This document shows, one piece after another, positions 1 through 9,277 of a stretch of DNA of 64,000 nt. This DNA comes from an uncultured Opitutales bacterium. GTDB taxonomy: Bacteria > Verrucomicrobiota > Verrucomicrobiia > Opitutales > Intestinicryptomonadaceae. Position 1 is the first letter of the stretch, and each line of letters opens with the position of its first letter. The position numbers and the translations under genes were made by a program. Location: NCBI GenBank assembly GCA_944389175.1, contig CALXLK010000006.1, positions 1 to 64,000 on the forward strand. The letters are read 5' to 3'. The notes beneath the pieces are model-generated. The model worked only from the letters and a program-made list of their open reading frames with translations. It did not search any database and had not been told where the DNA came from.

Positions 1-646
1 TTGTAGGACTTCCGTCCTCTTTGCCTCCCTTTTTTTCTTCTTCTACCCTCATCCCACTATCTTTGACGATGAGCGAATCTTTGCGGCACTCGCAAGTTTT
101 TGACCTGAGACTAAGGGATGTCGTATGGCCGTATCATGGAATGTTTGAGAGCGCGTGTTATCCGCGGCGCCCGATTTTTGTTTCAATGCATAGCCTTGCG
201 CTCGCTTTAATTTTTTTACACTTAGCCCCTTACAGGCGCATAATCTCCTGCTTTAGGCACTCAGGAATTCTATCTTTGCCTTTTTCGTTATTTGCAGGAT
301 AAGATGCAAGCCGCGCAGCTGTGCTTTCTCAGTGTTATTCCTAAATGTGTACTCATGGTTGCACGGCCACAAATAAGCTGGGCATGTTTGCCTTTTTTAT
401 TCGTTTACGCTCTTTTTTCTCTCCTGTTTCCCCTACCTCTTTTCTACCCTTCCGCCCGATATCCGCCGAAAAAATCGGCAGACAACTACTCGTATGCTTT
501 CGCACTTGTATTTTCGCTAAAAACGCGCATGCGCAAATACTAAAAATAAAAAACGCATTCGCATGCGCTCCCGATGATTCGGCGCTCGCTCGCGTTGCAA
601 TATATTTGCTTCGTTGGTAGACGGACAAGGCGTGCCCGGTAGGCGC
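1..646. other. Intergenic region, no gene recognised
   Basis: This stretch before the LacI terminator has several short open frames, but none has a convincing ribosome binding site, domain or codon pattern. The top strand is strongly pyrimidine-rich between about 380 and 460. I see no tRNA, repeat or recognisable gene remnant. It may hold the promoter of a gene to the left of the window. Confidence 0.5.
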
Positions 647-678
647 AAAAAAAACGCGCACTCGTTGCGCGTTTTTTT
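647..678 (-). terminator. Rho-independent terminator of the LacI-type gene
   Basis: A 7-bp stem ACGCGCA/TGCGCGT with a 5-base loop is flanked by A7 on the left and T7 on the right, so it can work on both strands. It lies about 30 bases past the stop of the minus-strand regulator gene. Confidence 0.85.
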
Positions 679-709
679 GGGGGGGGAGGGAATCCGATAT
701 TGCCTTCGG

Positions 710-1696
710 TTATATTAGCGTCGATTTTCTGACCATGAGGTCGCCCTCGAATATTTTTGTCTTGGGCCCGTTGTAGTCCTTTATCACGGCATCGAAGCAT
801 TCTTTTGCAAACCGTTTGATCGGCTGCCTAAAGGAAGTTATAGACGGGATAAAGTTCGACGCTTCAGGGACGTCGTCGAAGCCTATTATTGCAACATCTT
901 CGGGAACGCGTACGCCGTTTTGGCTAAACTCCTTTGTTATGCCCATGGCTATGTTGTCGGTCGCGCAAACAACCACTTCCGGCAGCGGTTTACCGTCGGC
1001 TAGTATTCTCTTTGCTATATCATTGCCGCAGGGGAAATCTTTGGGCTCTATATTTGAGAGCTTTACGTCCACCGTGCAGCCGTAATTTTTGGCAACCTCG
1101 AGAATGACATCGCGGCGCAACACGTGTGCGGGCAGATCGCGCATTGCGTAGGTGACGCGCGTCTTTTTCAAGTTCCCCGATATGTATCCAAAAATTTTGT
1201 GGCTGGCGTCGTATTCATCGATGCTTACAGACAACGTCAGGTTCTTGTGTTCGCCGTGGCCTATTCGCGCAATGGGCGTCTCGCCGAAGGCGTCGGTCCA
1301 CGACAGGTCGCCAAATGAACCCAAAATGATTATGCCGTCGACAAAATGCTTGTACAGCGGCAGCAGGTCTGAAAAAGTCGGGTGGCGGTTTAGAAAACCG
1401 ACGAGCAGCAAAGAGTAGTCCTTGTCGTGCGTCAGCTCTTGAATCTCGGCTATGAGTTCCGAAAAAAACGGTGTCCTAAAGTCGTAGGCGACCACTCCGA
1501 TGGTGTTCGATTTCTTACCCCTCAAAGCCAGCGCCGCCGGGGAGGGCACATAATTGAGCTCTTTGGCTACCCGCATAATCTCGTCAATCTTGCTCTGGTG
1601 GACGCCTATTTTATGCGCCTGCCCCGAGAGAACCCTCGATACTAACGACGTCGATACGCCCAATTTTGTGGCTATGTCTTTTTGGGTGACTTTCAT
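710..1696 (-). CDS. LacI-family transcriptional regulator
   Basis: A 328-aa protein of normal LacI/GalR length. The N-terminus is a LacI helix-turn-helix (TQKDIATKLGVSTSLVSRVLSG, about residues 4-25) followed by a hinge helix region (YVPSPAALALRGKKS, about 49-64). The remainder is a periplasmic-binding-like sensor domain ending in the usual IGFDDVPEASNFIPSITSFRQP segment, of which the first part reads IGFDD. It is divergent from uxaC with a 102-base gap holding a CCGAA/TTCGG palindrome, so it probably controls uronate use. The effector is unknown; a uronate or its catabolite is inferred only from the neighbour. Confidence 0.9.
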   Translation of the reverse strand: MKVTQKDIATKLGVSTSLVSRVLSGQAHKIGVHQSKIDEIMRVAKELNYVPSPAALALRGKKSNTIGVVAYDFRTPFFSELIAEIQELTHDKDYSLLLVGFLNRHPTFSDLLPLYKHFVDGIIILGSFGDLSWTDAFGETPIARIGHGEHKNLTLSVSIDEYDASHKIFGYISGNLKKTRVTYAMRDLPAHVLRRDVILEVAKNYGCTVDVKLSNIEPKDFPCGNDIAKRILADGKPLPEVVVCATDNIAMGITKEFSQNGVRVPEDVAIIGFDDVPEASNFIPSITSFRQPIKRFAKECFDAVIKDYNGPKTKIFEGDLMVRKSTLI

Positions 1697-1723
1697 TTTT
1701 TGTATGTATGTGCAATTAAGTGG

Positions 1724-1738
1724 CCGAAATGTATTCGG
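1724..1738. promoter_or_regulatory. Candidate LacI-type operator
   Basis: A perfect inverted repeat CCGAA-ATGTA-TTCGG lies in the divergent interval between the LacI-family gene and uxaC. A TTGACG box (candidate -35) for uxaC follows about 22 bases downstream. The assignment as operator is positional inference; the 5-base centre is not the most typical LacI spacing. Confidence 0.35.
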
Positions 1739-1798
1739 ATGATAGAAAGATTTGAATTTTCTTGACGCAAAATTAATCCTTTGAGAGACTTTTAGTCA

Positions 1799-3199
1799 AT
1801 GGAAAAATTTATAACCGACGACTTTCTTTTAGAGTCGGACTTTGCCCGACAGCTGTATCACGATTATGCCGAAAAGCTACCGCTTGTCGACTTTCACTGC
1901 CATTTGGATCCCGCGGAAATCAGCCAGGATAAGAAGTGGGATAATATATCTCAAGTTTGGCTTGCCGCTGACCACTACAAATGGCGCCTAATGCGCTCGA
2001 ACGGAGTTCCCGAGGAGTATATCACGGGAAAGGCCTCCGACAGGGAAAAATTCCAGAAATTTGCCGAGACGATGCCCATGATGTTGCGCAATCCGATGTA
2101 TCATTGGTGCCATCTGGAACTGGCGCGGTTCTTCGGCATAGACGACGTCCTTCTTTCGGGTGATACAGCCGAGGAGGTTTGGACGCGCGCAAATGAGGCT
2201 CTCAAAAAACTTTCCGCGCGCAAGTGTATGAAGATGTGCAATGTCGAGGCCATATGCACCGCCGACGATCCAATCAGCGACTTGCGCTACCACAGGGAAA
2301 TAGCCCAGAGCAATTTTGATGTGAAAGTGCGCCCGACTTTCAGGCCCGACAAAGCCTTTGCGCTGGAGGACCATTTCGCCTACATAAAATATCTCGAAAA
2401 GCTCGAGGTTGCCTCGGGTATAGAGATACGCTGTTTTGACGACCTCCTCGTGGCTCTCAAGCACCGCCACGACTATTTCCACGAAAACGGCTGCCGCGTC
2501 TCCGACTACGGCGTCGAGACTCTTTGGCACAAGACGGCCTTCAACTATGAAATTGAGGACACGTTCCAAAAAGCCATAACAAGCAGCGAAAAAGTTGCCC
2601 ACGACGAGGCCGTCGCGTTTAAAAGCGCCATACTTCGCGAATGCGCGGCGATGGACGCCGACAAGGGTTGGGTGCGCCAGCTGCACATAGGACCTATGCG
2701 CAACAACAATAAATTGATGTTTAAGCAGCTCGGCCCGGACGTAGGCTTTGATTCAATCGGGGAATCGAACTACTCTCACTCGCTTTCAAAGCACCTAAAC
2801 AACCTCAATAGCGCCGGAAAACTTGGAAAGACGATAATATACAATATCAATCCCAAGGATAATGAGATGGTCGCGTCGATGCTGGGCAATTTCCAAGATT
2901 CAAGCTGCCCGGGGAAGATTCAGATGGGCAGCGCATGGTGGTTTATGGACAGCCTCGACGGAATGCGCAGACAGCTCGACGCGCTGTCGAACATGTCGCT
3001 GTTGGGCAGGTTCGTCGGAATGCTAACCGACTCGCGCTCCTTCCTTTCCTATGCGCGCCACGAGTACTTCCGCAGGCTTCTGTGCAATATTTTAGGCGGA
3101 GAAATGCAGCGGGGGCTCTTGCCCAAAGATATGAAGCTAGTAGGCTCCCTCGTGGAGAACGTCTGCTACTACAATGCAAAAAACTATTTTAATCTTTGA
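1799..3199 (+). CDS. uxaC: Glucuronate isomerase
   Basis: A 466-aa protein matching UxaC in length (about 470 aa). It interconverts D-glucuronate and D-fructuronate, and D-galacturonate and D-tagaturonate, the first cytoplasmic step of uronate catabolism. The metal-binding motif VDFHCHLDP is at about residues 30-38, and the C-terminal region contains the family segment GMLTDSRSFLSYARHEYFRR. It belongs to the amidohydrolase fold. The ATG start lies 102 bases from the divergent LacI regulator. No other uronate genes (uxaA, uxuA, kdgK) are next to it, so the rest of the pathway must be encoded elsewhere. Confidence 0.95.
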   Translation: MEKFITDDFLLESDFARQLYHDYAEKLPLVDFHCHLDPAEISQDKKWDNISQVWLAADHYKWRLMRSNGVPEEYITGKASDREKFQKFAETMPMMLRNPMYHWCHLELARFFGIDDVLLSGDTAEEVWTRANEALKKLSARKCMKMCNVEAICTADDPISDLRYHREIAQSNFDVKVRPTFRPDKAFALEDHFAYIKYLEKLEVASGIEIRCFDDLLVALKHRHDYFHENGCRVSDYGVETLWHKTAFNYEIEDTFQKAITSSEKVAHDEAVAFKSAILRECAAMDADKGWVRQLHIGPMRNNNKLMFKQLGPDVGFDSIGESNYSHSLSKHLNNLNSAGKLGKTIIYNINPKDNEMVASMLGNFQDSSCPGKIQMGSAWWFMDSLDGMRRQLDALSNMSLLGRFVGMLTDSRSFLSYARHEYFRRLLCNILGGEMQRGLLPKDMKLVGSLVENVCYYNAKNYFNL

Positions 3200-3228
3200 T
3201 ATTTTGCATTAGGCGTACTTTGCGCGAA

Positions 3229-3262
3229 GAAGCCCTCATTCGGAGGGCTTCTTTATTTTTTT
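3229..3262 (+). terminator. Rho-independent terminator after uxaC
   Basis: Stem GAAGCCCTC/GAGGGCTTC (9 bp, 5-base loop) followed by a T-rich tract TTTATTTTTTT, 30 bases after the uxaC stop. Confidence 0.9.
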
Positions 3263-3540
3263 GCGATAGAGGCTCTCCTTATCCGATTTTGCCGCACGCG
3301 GCAAGTCGGCGCATTTAACAACCCCTATTTACATTCGCCTTTAAATGGAACGAGGGTATGCCCGTAGGGAAAAAAAGGAAAAAATCGCGCGGGGATTGTC
3401 GGGCGGGAATACACGCGATGTTGAAAGGCGGCGTTCGCATTTTGCCGATTTTTCCAAAGTTCCCATTTTTACTTCTTTTTCTGAGCTCCGAATTTCCCGT
3501 CGCAAAAGGCCGATAGCAATCGATTGTTTTTGCGGAGGAG
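3263..3540. other. Intergenic, no gene recognised
   Basis: The stretch lies between the uxaC terminator and the 3' end of the AraC-type gene. A purine-rich segment (about 3355-3400) is present. An open frame here has no ribosome binding site and no recognisable domain. The minus-strand terminator of the regulator is not obvious. Confidence 0.45.
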
Positions 3541-4452
3541 CTATAGTTTTTCGCGGTGCAGGCGCGCGAAATTTGAGGGGCTTAGGCCGTGTTCTTTTTT
3601 GAACGCCTTGGAGAAAGATTGAATTGAGGCGTATCCGAGCTTTTTTGCGACAGTGCAGGGAGGGCTTCCGAGTGTTAGAAAGTCGCGGGCTTTTTTCATC
3701 AGTGCTTCTTTAGCCAGGCGCGCGAATGTCTGGCCGGTGCACGAGAGCGAGCGTTTGTTTAGTTCGTAGACGGTGATTTTATTTTTTGCCGCAAAGTTCT
3801 TTGCCGATACGTGATCTTCGGCAGCCCTCCGAATAATTTCGCCTTTGGGCGGAGGCGGGAAATCGCAGGCGATGCTTTCGCGTATGAGCACTGCCAGAGC
3901 CTCGAGCGCCCGCCGATTTAAAGACTTGGAGTATACCTTATCCCTATAGGATTGCGCAAGCCAAAGTATCTCCTTGAAATTTTTGCTCTCAAATAGCTTG
4001 GATTCACAGCCGAACATGGCGCATGAAAGCGGAGAGTCTTTGAAGTGAAACCACAGAACCTCCCACCTGTTGTTTACTCTCAGTTTCGTATTCGCCGATT
4101 TCGCCGAAAGGAAACACGAACCGGCTTTGAGGATTTTCACATTTCCGCCAAATTCGGCCCTCGCGCTTCCGGATATGGTGTACATGATGGTGGAAAACTT
4201 TTTGTTCACGCGTTCGCTGTAATAGCTCTTCGAATGGGTGCTGAAGGCCGCCGCGCTTATTCCCTCCTTTTCGAGAAAGCCCGCCGCGGCGTGGCTGGGC
4301 GCCGTGATCTGCGGAAATTTGGGCGTGTTGACTAGGTGCGCCGGAAGAAACGGCGCGGTGAGCGCGCATTCGGAATCGGCGCTGGGCCAAAGCTGCAGGG
4401 TGTCGTCGGCCTTTATAGACCACAATATTTTTGGGCGGCGGTGCTTGTCCAT
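3541..4452 (-). CDS. AraC-family transcriptional regulator
   Basis: About 303 aa from the first ATG; an in-frame TTG 54 bases upstream would give 321 aa. The N-terminal part is a sensor/cupin-like region (FSTIMYTISGSARAEFGG is typical of the AraC arm domain). The C-terminus has the two-helix AraC DNA-binding domain, with ARDFLTLGSPPCTVAKKLGY and SIQSFSKAFKKEHGLSPSNF as its hallmark second helix-turn-helix. It is divergent from the secreted glycosidase gene 120 bases away and probably activates it in response to a sugar. The ligand is unknown. Confidence 0.85.
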   Translation of the reverse strand: MDKHRRPKILWSIKADDTLQLWPSADSECALTAPFLPAHLVNTPKFPQITAPSHAAAGFLEKEGISAAAFSTHSKSYYSERVNKKFSTIMYTISGSARAEFGGNVKILKAGSCFLSAKSANTKLRVNNRWEVLWFHFKDSPLSCAMFGCESKLFESKNFKEILWLAQSYRDKVYSKSLNRRALEALAVLIRESIACDFPPPPKGEIIRRAAEDHVSAKNFAAKNKITVYELNKRSLSCTGQTFARLAKEALMKKARDFLTLGSPPCTVAKKLGYASIQSFSKAFKKEHGLSPSNFARLHREKL

Positions 4453-4572
4453 GGTCGATTTAATTGCATAGAAAAATCGGGCGCGCCCTGCAAGAATATT
4501 ATCCAAAATTTAAAAAGTTGTCTAAATATAAGAATTCAAATGCGGGCTTAAAAGAAGTAGAATTGCGCTGTT

Positions 4573-6987
4573 ATGATGGAAAAGATTTTTAATGCAACGC
4601 TGGCTGCGGTTGCGCTCTGGTCTTCGTCCGGAGTTTGCGCCCAGCTTCCCAAGATAGACCCCGGGGAAAACCCGCTAATAGCCATGTACGTCGTAAACGG
4701 CAAGCCCGAAAAGGCCTTTTTGGCGGATAACTTGTCCCGCATTAAGAAGGGGGGCATAACGCAGTTTTTAATATATCCGCGCAGCGGCTGCGAGTATGAA
4801 TATATGAAGGAGGAGTGGCTTGATCTGGTGTCCTTCCTCGTCGACCAGGCGTGCCGGCAGAAGTTTACTTCGGTGTGGCTGTACGACGAATTCAACTGGC
4901 CGAGCGGAACTGCAAACAAGCAGACAATGAAGATAAATCCCGACTACGCGCTGGCCCAAATGTCGGTTGTAGCCAACGCCGACGGAGGGTACTCTTTTAA
5001 AATAGTCAGGAACCCACAAATGCCGGATTTGCTAAACGACGCGCCCGTTGACTGCTTTATAAACCTAACCCACGAAAAGTATTACGCTTTGCTTAAAGAG
5101 CATTTTGGAAAAATGGTTAAGGGTATCTTTACCGACGAGCCGAGCGTCGGGTATTTTGTAAAAGATGCGGCCTACCTGCGCACAATCCCCTATTACGAGG
5201 GGCTTGAGGCCGACTATAAGGCATTGACGGGCACCGACTTAAAGGAGGATATCATCTGCGGGATTCGCACCGGCACTTATCCCTACCAGGGGCCGCTTTC
5301 CAAGTTGATAGGAATGCGTTTTAAATCGTGCTTTACGAAAAAAATTTCCGACTGGTGCCTTGAGCACGGCATATACGCCACCGGGCACATGCTTTCGGAG
5401 CACGTCATGAAAGAGGCCTCGAAATCAAACGGCTACATTCTCGATTCCCTTTCGGGGTTGAGCTTTCCCGGTATCGACGAAATCAGGACGCACGAAACCA
5501 TGCTCGGGTTCGAATGGCTGACGTTTGGCACCGGCGCCTACGCGGTTAAAAGGAACGGAAACGGCGGCATGGCCGAGCTTTTCGCCCTCGGGCCAAGCGA
5601 TATGCCGATAGCGCAAATAAGGCGCCAAATATGGATGTCGGCGGCCTTCGGCATCAACCGGTATCTTTTGGCCATTACCCAGACGGACCTTCGCGTAAAG
5701 ATCTCAAAGGATCCCCACCACAAAGACTCCTTTACTGGGTGGCTAAACAGCATATCGCCATCCCAGCCGTGGTTTGCCGAATTTGCGGCATTTGCCCCCG
5801 AGGCAAAGAAGGCGGCGCGGTTTGCGGGAAAAGAGCCCGATGTTTTAGTGAGCGTGGTCTATCCGTATGAATTGGCCGACATAAACGACGTGCTTATAAT
5901 GCTCAATAAAGAGCAGCTTTCGTGGAAACTCATCAAGCCCGGCGAAAAGGCCGGCACAAAGTTTGTGTTGCGTTTTGAAAACGCGCTGCCGTCTGGTTCC
6001 CAACGCTCGTTCGCCCAGCAGATTGACGCATTTTCGCGCGCAGCGGCGCAGCGCCCAATGGTTCTGGAAAACGGCAAAAAAGCCGATGATGTTTTCGTGC
6101 GCCCGTATAAGGACGGGTCGATAGTCATAGTCAACTTTAGCGATTGCAAACGGACTCTCGAACTCTCACGCGGAGGGACTATTAAGGCTTTTACAATTTA
6201 TCCCAAAGGCGTCGTAGCCCTCGAAGGCGGACAGGAACCCGAGCTTGAAGGAGCGCCGATTTCCGGATTTCAGCAGCCAAAGTGGCGCGTCGATATTTCC
6301 GACAACAACATTCTCCGTCCAAATTTCAAGGATTCCAACACGTATAAGTTTAAACTTGAAAGCCCGATGAAAATCGACGTTATTGTCCGGGATTTCGACG
6401 GCACGGGAAAGATCTTTATCGACGGCAAGAAGCTTGAATGCTCGCATAAGTATGCCGGTCCGATAGACGGGTTTAAGCCGCTTTACAAACAGGCGAGCCT
6501 CGAGTTAAAAGAGGGCGTGCATACGGTGGAAATAGGCGGAGATACCCAAGACTACGCATACCTTCCGGCGGTTTTACTATCGGGAAAATTTTCCAATAAA
6601 GGCGGTGTTCTAAGCGAATATGCAGGCGATGGCCGCGGGCTCGACGGATATGTGGGGCGGATTATCCAGAGTGCCGACGTCTCTATACCGGCAAATGCAA
6701 GGCGCGTGGATTTCGACACCCAGATGCTCGTCTCGAAGTTGTTTATAAACGGTCGGGATCTCGGCGCAAGGCTGTATCCCCCGTTTGAGTGGGAGATTCC
6801 GGCCGACCTGAGGGGTAAGACGGTGAAGATGGAGTTGGTGCGCTATACGTCAATCGGCAGGGCCTTCGGTCTCGTCGAAAACATGACAAAAATTCCCAGC
6901 GGCTGGAGCCGCAGGGTGTTCGACCGTTATTTCCCGCGCAACGATTTGGAGCTTTTGCCTTTCGCGCCGGTGAGCTTTGGGGAGTAG
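4573..6987 (+). CDS. Secreted glycoside hydrolase, GH106 (alpha-L-rhamnosidase)-like
   Basis: An 804-aa protein with a signal peptide (hydrophobic residues about 8-23, ending near CAQ). The first half contains VWLYDEFNWPSG (about 101-112) and IFTDEPSVG (about 185-193), which resemble the conserved acidic segments of the GH106/related rhamnosidase-like families and probably carry catalytic acids. The C-terminus (about 690-770) is a beta-sandwich resembling the galactose-binding-like domain of GH2/GH106 enzymes (SKLFINGRDLGARLYPPFEW). It likely acts in the periplasm on plant or host glycans. Substrate is not proven; rhamnose-containing glycan is family-based inference. The neighbouring AraC gene is the likely regulator. 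Confidence 0.65.
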   Translation: MMEKIFNATLAAVALWSSSGVCAQLPKIDPGENPLIAMYVVNGKPEKAFLADNLSRIKKGGITQFLIYPRSGCEYEYMKEEWLDLVSFLVDQACRQKFTSVWLYDEFNWPSGTANKQTMKINPDYALAQMSVVANADGGYSFKIVRNPQMPDLLNDAPVDCFINLTHEKYYALLKEHFGKMVKGIFTDEPSVGYFVKDAAYLRTIPYYEGLEADYKALTGTDLKEDIICGIRTGTYPYQGPLSKLIGMRFKSCFTKKISDWCLEHGIYATGHMLSEHVMKEASKSNGYILDSLSGLSFPGIDEIRTHETMLGFEWLTFGTGAYAVKRNGNGGMAELFALGPSDMPIAQIRRQIWMSAAFGINRYLLAITQTDLRVKISKDPHHKDSFTGWLNSISPSQPWFAEFAAFAPEAKKAARFAGKEPDVLVSVVYPYELADINDVLIMLNKEQLSWKLIKPGEKAGTKFVLRFENALPSGSQRSFAQQIDAFSRAAAQRPMVLENGKKADDVFVRPYKDGSIVIVNFSDCKRTLELSRGGTIKAFTIYPKGVVALEGGQEPELEGAPISGFQQPKWRVDISDNNILRPNFKDSNTYKFKLESPMKIDVIVRDFDGTGKIFIDGKKLECSHKYAGPIDGFKPLYKQASLELKEGVHTVEIGGDTQDYAYLPAVLLSGKFSNKGGVLSEYAGDGRGLDGYVGRIIQSADVSIPANARRVDFDTQMLVSKLFINGRDLGARLYPPFEWEIPADLRGKTVKMELVRYTSIGRAFGLVENMTKIPSGWSRRVFDRYFPRNDLELLPFAPVSFGE

Positions 6988-7038
6988 CCGCAGCTTCCCG
7001 TCGGCCGCTGTGGCAAAAGTTTTTATTCCTTGTCTTAG

Positions 7039-7077
7039 CCGCCCCGAATATAGGTTTCGGGGCGGTTCTTATTTTTT
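7039..7077 (+). terminator. Rho-independent terminator after the glycosidase
   Basis: Perfect 10-bp GC-rich stem CCGCCCCGAA/TTCGGGGCGG with a 7-base loop, then TTCTTATTTTTT. Confidence 0.9.
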
Positions 7078-7145
7078 AATAAAAGTGTTGAAAAGAATGG
7101 CTGCGGCCGTAGTCTAAGGCAAAATATAAACTTAACACCGACACT

Positions 7146-8369
7146 ATGAAAGGCGAAAAAATTACAATATCCAACGGGGAGCTCAAAGTTCCCAACAATC
7201 CAATTATGCCCTTTATCGAGGGCGACGGTATAGGCCCGGACATCTGGCGCGCTTCCGTGCGCGTTTTCGACGCTGCCGTCGAGAAGGCTTACGGCGGCGA
7301 GCGCAAGATTAATTGGCTGGAGGTGTTGGCCGGCGAAAAGGCCTTCAAGCAGACGGGCAGCTGGCTTCCCAAAGAGACTCTCGAGGCTTTCGGCGAATAC
7401 CTCGTGGGCATAAAGGGCCCGCTTACCACGCCGATTGGCGGCGGTATACGTTCGTTGAACGTGGCGTTGCGCCAGCAGCTCGACCTGTACGTATGCCAGC
7501 GTCCGGTTCGTTATTTTAGCGGGGTGGACAGCCCCGTAAAACGCCCCGACTTGGTCGACATGGTCATATTCCGCGAAAACACGGAGGATATTTATGCCGG
7601 CATAGAGTTTGAGCGGGGCTCAAAAGACGTGGAAAAGCTCAAGGCCTACTTGAAGGCCGAGTTCCCCGAAAGATACGCAAAGATACGTTTCCCCGAAAGC
7701 TGCGGCATAGGCATAAAGCCTGTTTCGCAGGAAGGCACCGCACGCCTGGTTCGCGCCGCAATAAAGTACGCAATAGCCCAGGGCAGGAAATCTGTGACGC
7801 TTGTGCACAAGGGCAACATAATGAAGTTCACCGAGGGTGCTTTCCGCGACTGGGGCTACAAGGTCGCCAAGGAGGAATTTGGCGCGGTCGAGCTGAACGG
7901 CGGTCCCTGGTGCCAGTTGCCAAACGGAATTGTCGTTAAGGACGTCATTGCCGACGCATTCCTGCAGCAGATTTTAACAAGACCCGCCGAATACGACGTC
8001 GTGGCCACGCTAAACCTCAACGGCGACTACATTTCCGACGCTCTTGCCGCGCAGGTGGGCGGCATAGGCATCGCCCCCGGCGGAAACATAAATTACACTA
8101 GCGGGCACGCAATATTCGAGGCGACGCACGGCACGGCGCCAAAATATGCCAACCTCGACAAGGTAAATCCAGGATCGCTAATTTTGTCGGGCGAGATGAT
8201 GTTCCGTTACATGGGTTGGAACGAGGCCGCAGAGCTCGTTATAAAGGGGCTTGAGGGCGCGATAAAGTCGAAGGTTGTCACGTACGACTTGGCGCGTCTG
8301 ATAGCAGGTTCCCGCGAGGTGAAGTGCTCGCAGTTCGCCGATGAAATTATAGCTCAACTTTCCAAATAG
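7146..8369 (+). CDS. icd: Isocitrate dehydrogenase (NADP+ type)
   Basis: A 407-aa protein close in length to E. coli Icd (416 aa). It oxidises isocitrate to 2-oxoglutarate and CO2 in the TCA cycle. Visible motifs are [13 protein letters not shown] near the N-terminus, the substrate-binding loop [21 protein letters not shown] with phosphorylatable-type [17 protein letters not shown], and the C-terminal [23 protein letters not shown] and HGTAPKYA (cofactor region). The homodimeric bacterial NADP type is favoured over the NAD-dependent IMDH-like type. It starts a tight run with a PfkB kinase 4 bases downstream. Confidence 0.95.
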   Translation: MKGEKITISNGELKVPNNPIMPFIEGDGIGPDIWRASVRVFDAAVEKAYGGERKINWLEVLAGEKAFKQTGSWLPKETLEAFGEYLVGIKGPLTTPIGGGIRSLNVALRQQLDLYVCQRPVRYFSGVDSPVKRPDLVDMVIFRENTEDIYAGIEFERGSKDVEKLKAYLKAEFPERYAKIRFPESCGIGIKPVSQEGTARLVRAAIKYAIAQGRKSVTLVHKGNIMKFTEGAFRDWGYKVAKEEFGAVELNGGPWCQLPNGIVVKDVIADAFLQQILTRPAEYDVVATLNLNGDYISDALAAQVGGIGIAPGGNINYTSGHAIFEATHGTAPKYANLDKVNPGSLILSGEMMFRYMGWNEAAELVIKGLEGAIKSKVVTYDLARLIAGSREVKCSQFADEIIAQLSK

Positions 8370-8373
8370 AACT

Positions 8374-9276
8374 ATGGCGGACTTGCTTGTATTCGGCTCG
8401 ATAGCCTACGATTGCATTGAAACTCCGACAGCCAGCGAGGATTATATCTTGGGCGGGTCGGCCAGCTACGCGGCTTTGGCGGCTTCCTATTTTGCCCCGG
8501 TAAAAATATCGGGCATAGTGGGTGCCGATTTTAAACCGTCTGATTTGGAGCGTTTTCGAGCGCGCCAAATCAACATTTCGGGTCTTGAATACAGCGGCAA
8601 GCCCACGTTCTTTTGGCGCGGCAGGTACCACGACAACTTCAATTCGCGGGATACGCTTGAATTGCGCCTAAACGCGTTTGAGGGGTACGTGCCGCAATTG
8701 CCGCCATCGTGCGCCGACGCCGAGTATGTACTGCTTGGAAATATTTCTCCCGACCATCAAAAAAAGGTGCTTGAAAGCGTAAAAAATCCAAAATTTGTTG
8801 TGCTTGACACCATGAATTTTTGGATAGAGACGGCGCTGGATTCGCTCGTGGAAATGGTCGGCAGGGCCGACTTGTTCATAGTAAACGACAGCGAGGCGAA
8901 AATGCTCTCGCAGGAGCGCAACATAATTCTGGCCGGGCGAAAGCTCCGCAAGATGTGCCCCGGAGCCGTAATCGTCAAAACAGGCGAATATGGGGCGATG
9001 CTGTTCCACAAAGACGGCTTTTTCGTCGTCCCGGCGTATCCGGTAAGCGATCTCCACGACCCGACCGGGGCGGGAGACTCTTTTGCCGGAGCATTGGCGG
9101 GCTATCTTGCCGGGATAGAAAAGACGGATTTTGCCTCGATAAAGAAAGCGATGGTTTACGGCGCGGCGACCGCCTCGATAACGGTGGAATCCTTCTCGTG
9201 CTACAAGCTTGAAATGACAGGCCGCCAAGAAATCGAGCGCCGTGCAAAATACATAAAAGAAATTTCGCAGTTTTAA
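8374..9276 (+). CDS. PfkB-family carbohydrate kinase
   Basis: A 300-aa ribokinase-like kinase. The N-terminal glycine-rich signature is LGGSASYAALAASYF and the C-terminal PfkB signature is DPTGAGDSFAGALAGYL, with the catalytic Asp in GAGDS. It phosphorylates a sugar, nucleoside or related compound; substrate cannot be told. The residues before the GAGD motif (FFVVPAYPVSDLHDPTG) resemble the large uncharacterised PfkB group often annotated as sugar kinase. It sits 4 bases after icd and 1 base before proA, so the three are probably one transcript. Confidence 0.85.
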   Translation: MADLLVFGSIAYDCIETPTASEDYILGGSASYAALAASYFAPVKISGIVGADFKPSDLERFRARQINISGLEYSGKPTFFWRGRYHDNFNSRDTLELRLNAFEGYVPQLPPSCADAEYVLLGNISPDHQKKVLESVKNPKFVVLDTMNFWIETALDSLVEMVGRADLFIVNDSEAKMLSQERNIILAGRKLRKMCPGAVIVKTGEYGAMLFHKDGFFVVPAYPVSDLHDPTGAGDSFAGALAGYLAGIEKTDFASIKKAMVYGAATASITVESFSCYKLEMTGRQEIERRAKYIKEISQF

Positions 9277-9277
9277 T

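Noticed and set aside
1366..1376. TCTGAAAAAG identical to part of the CRISPR repeat
   Set aside because: Only ten bases, inside the LacI-family gene; a chance match to an A-rich sequence.
2757..2768. GGGAATCGAACT resembling a tRNA T-arm
   Set aside because: It lies in the uxaC coding frame and no acceptor or anticodon arm can be formed.
3345..3602. Arg-rich open frame between uxaC and the AraC gene
   Set aside because: It overlaps the end of the AraC gene on the other strand and has no recognisable domain.
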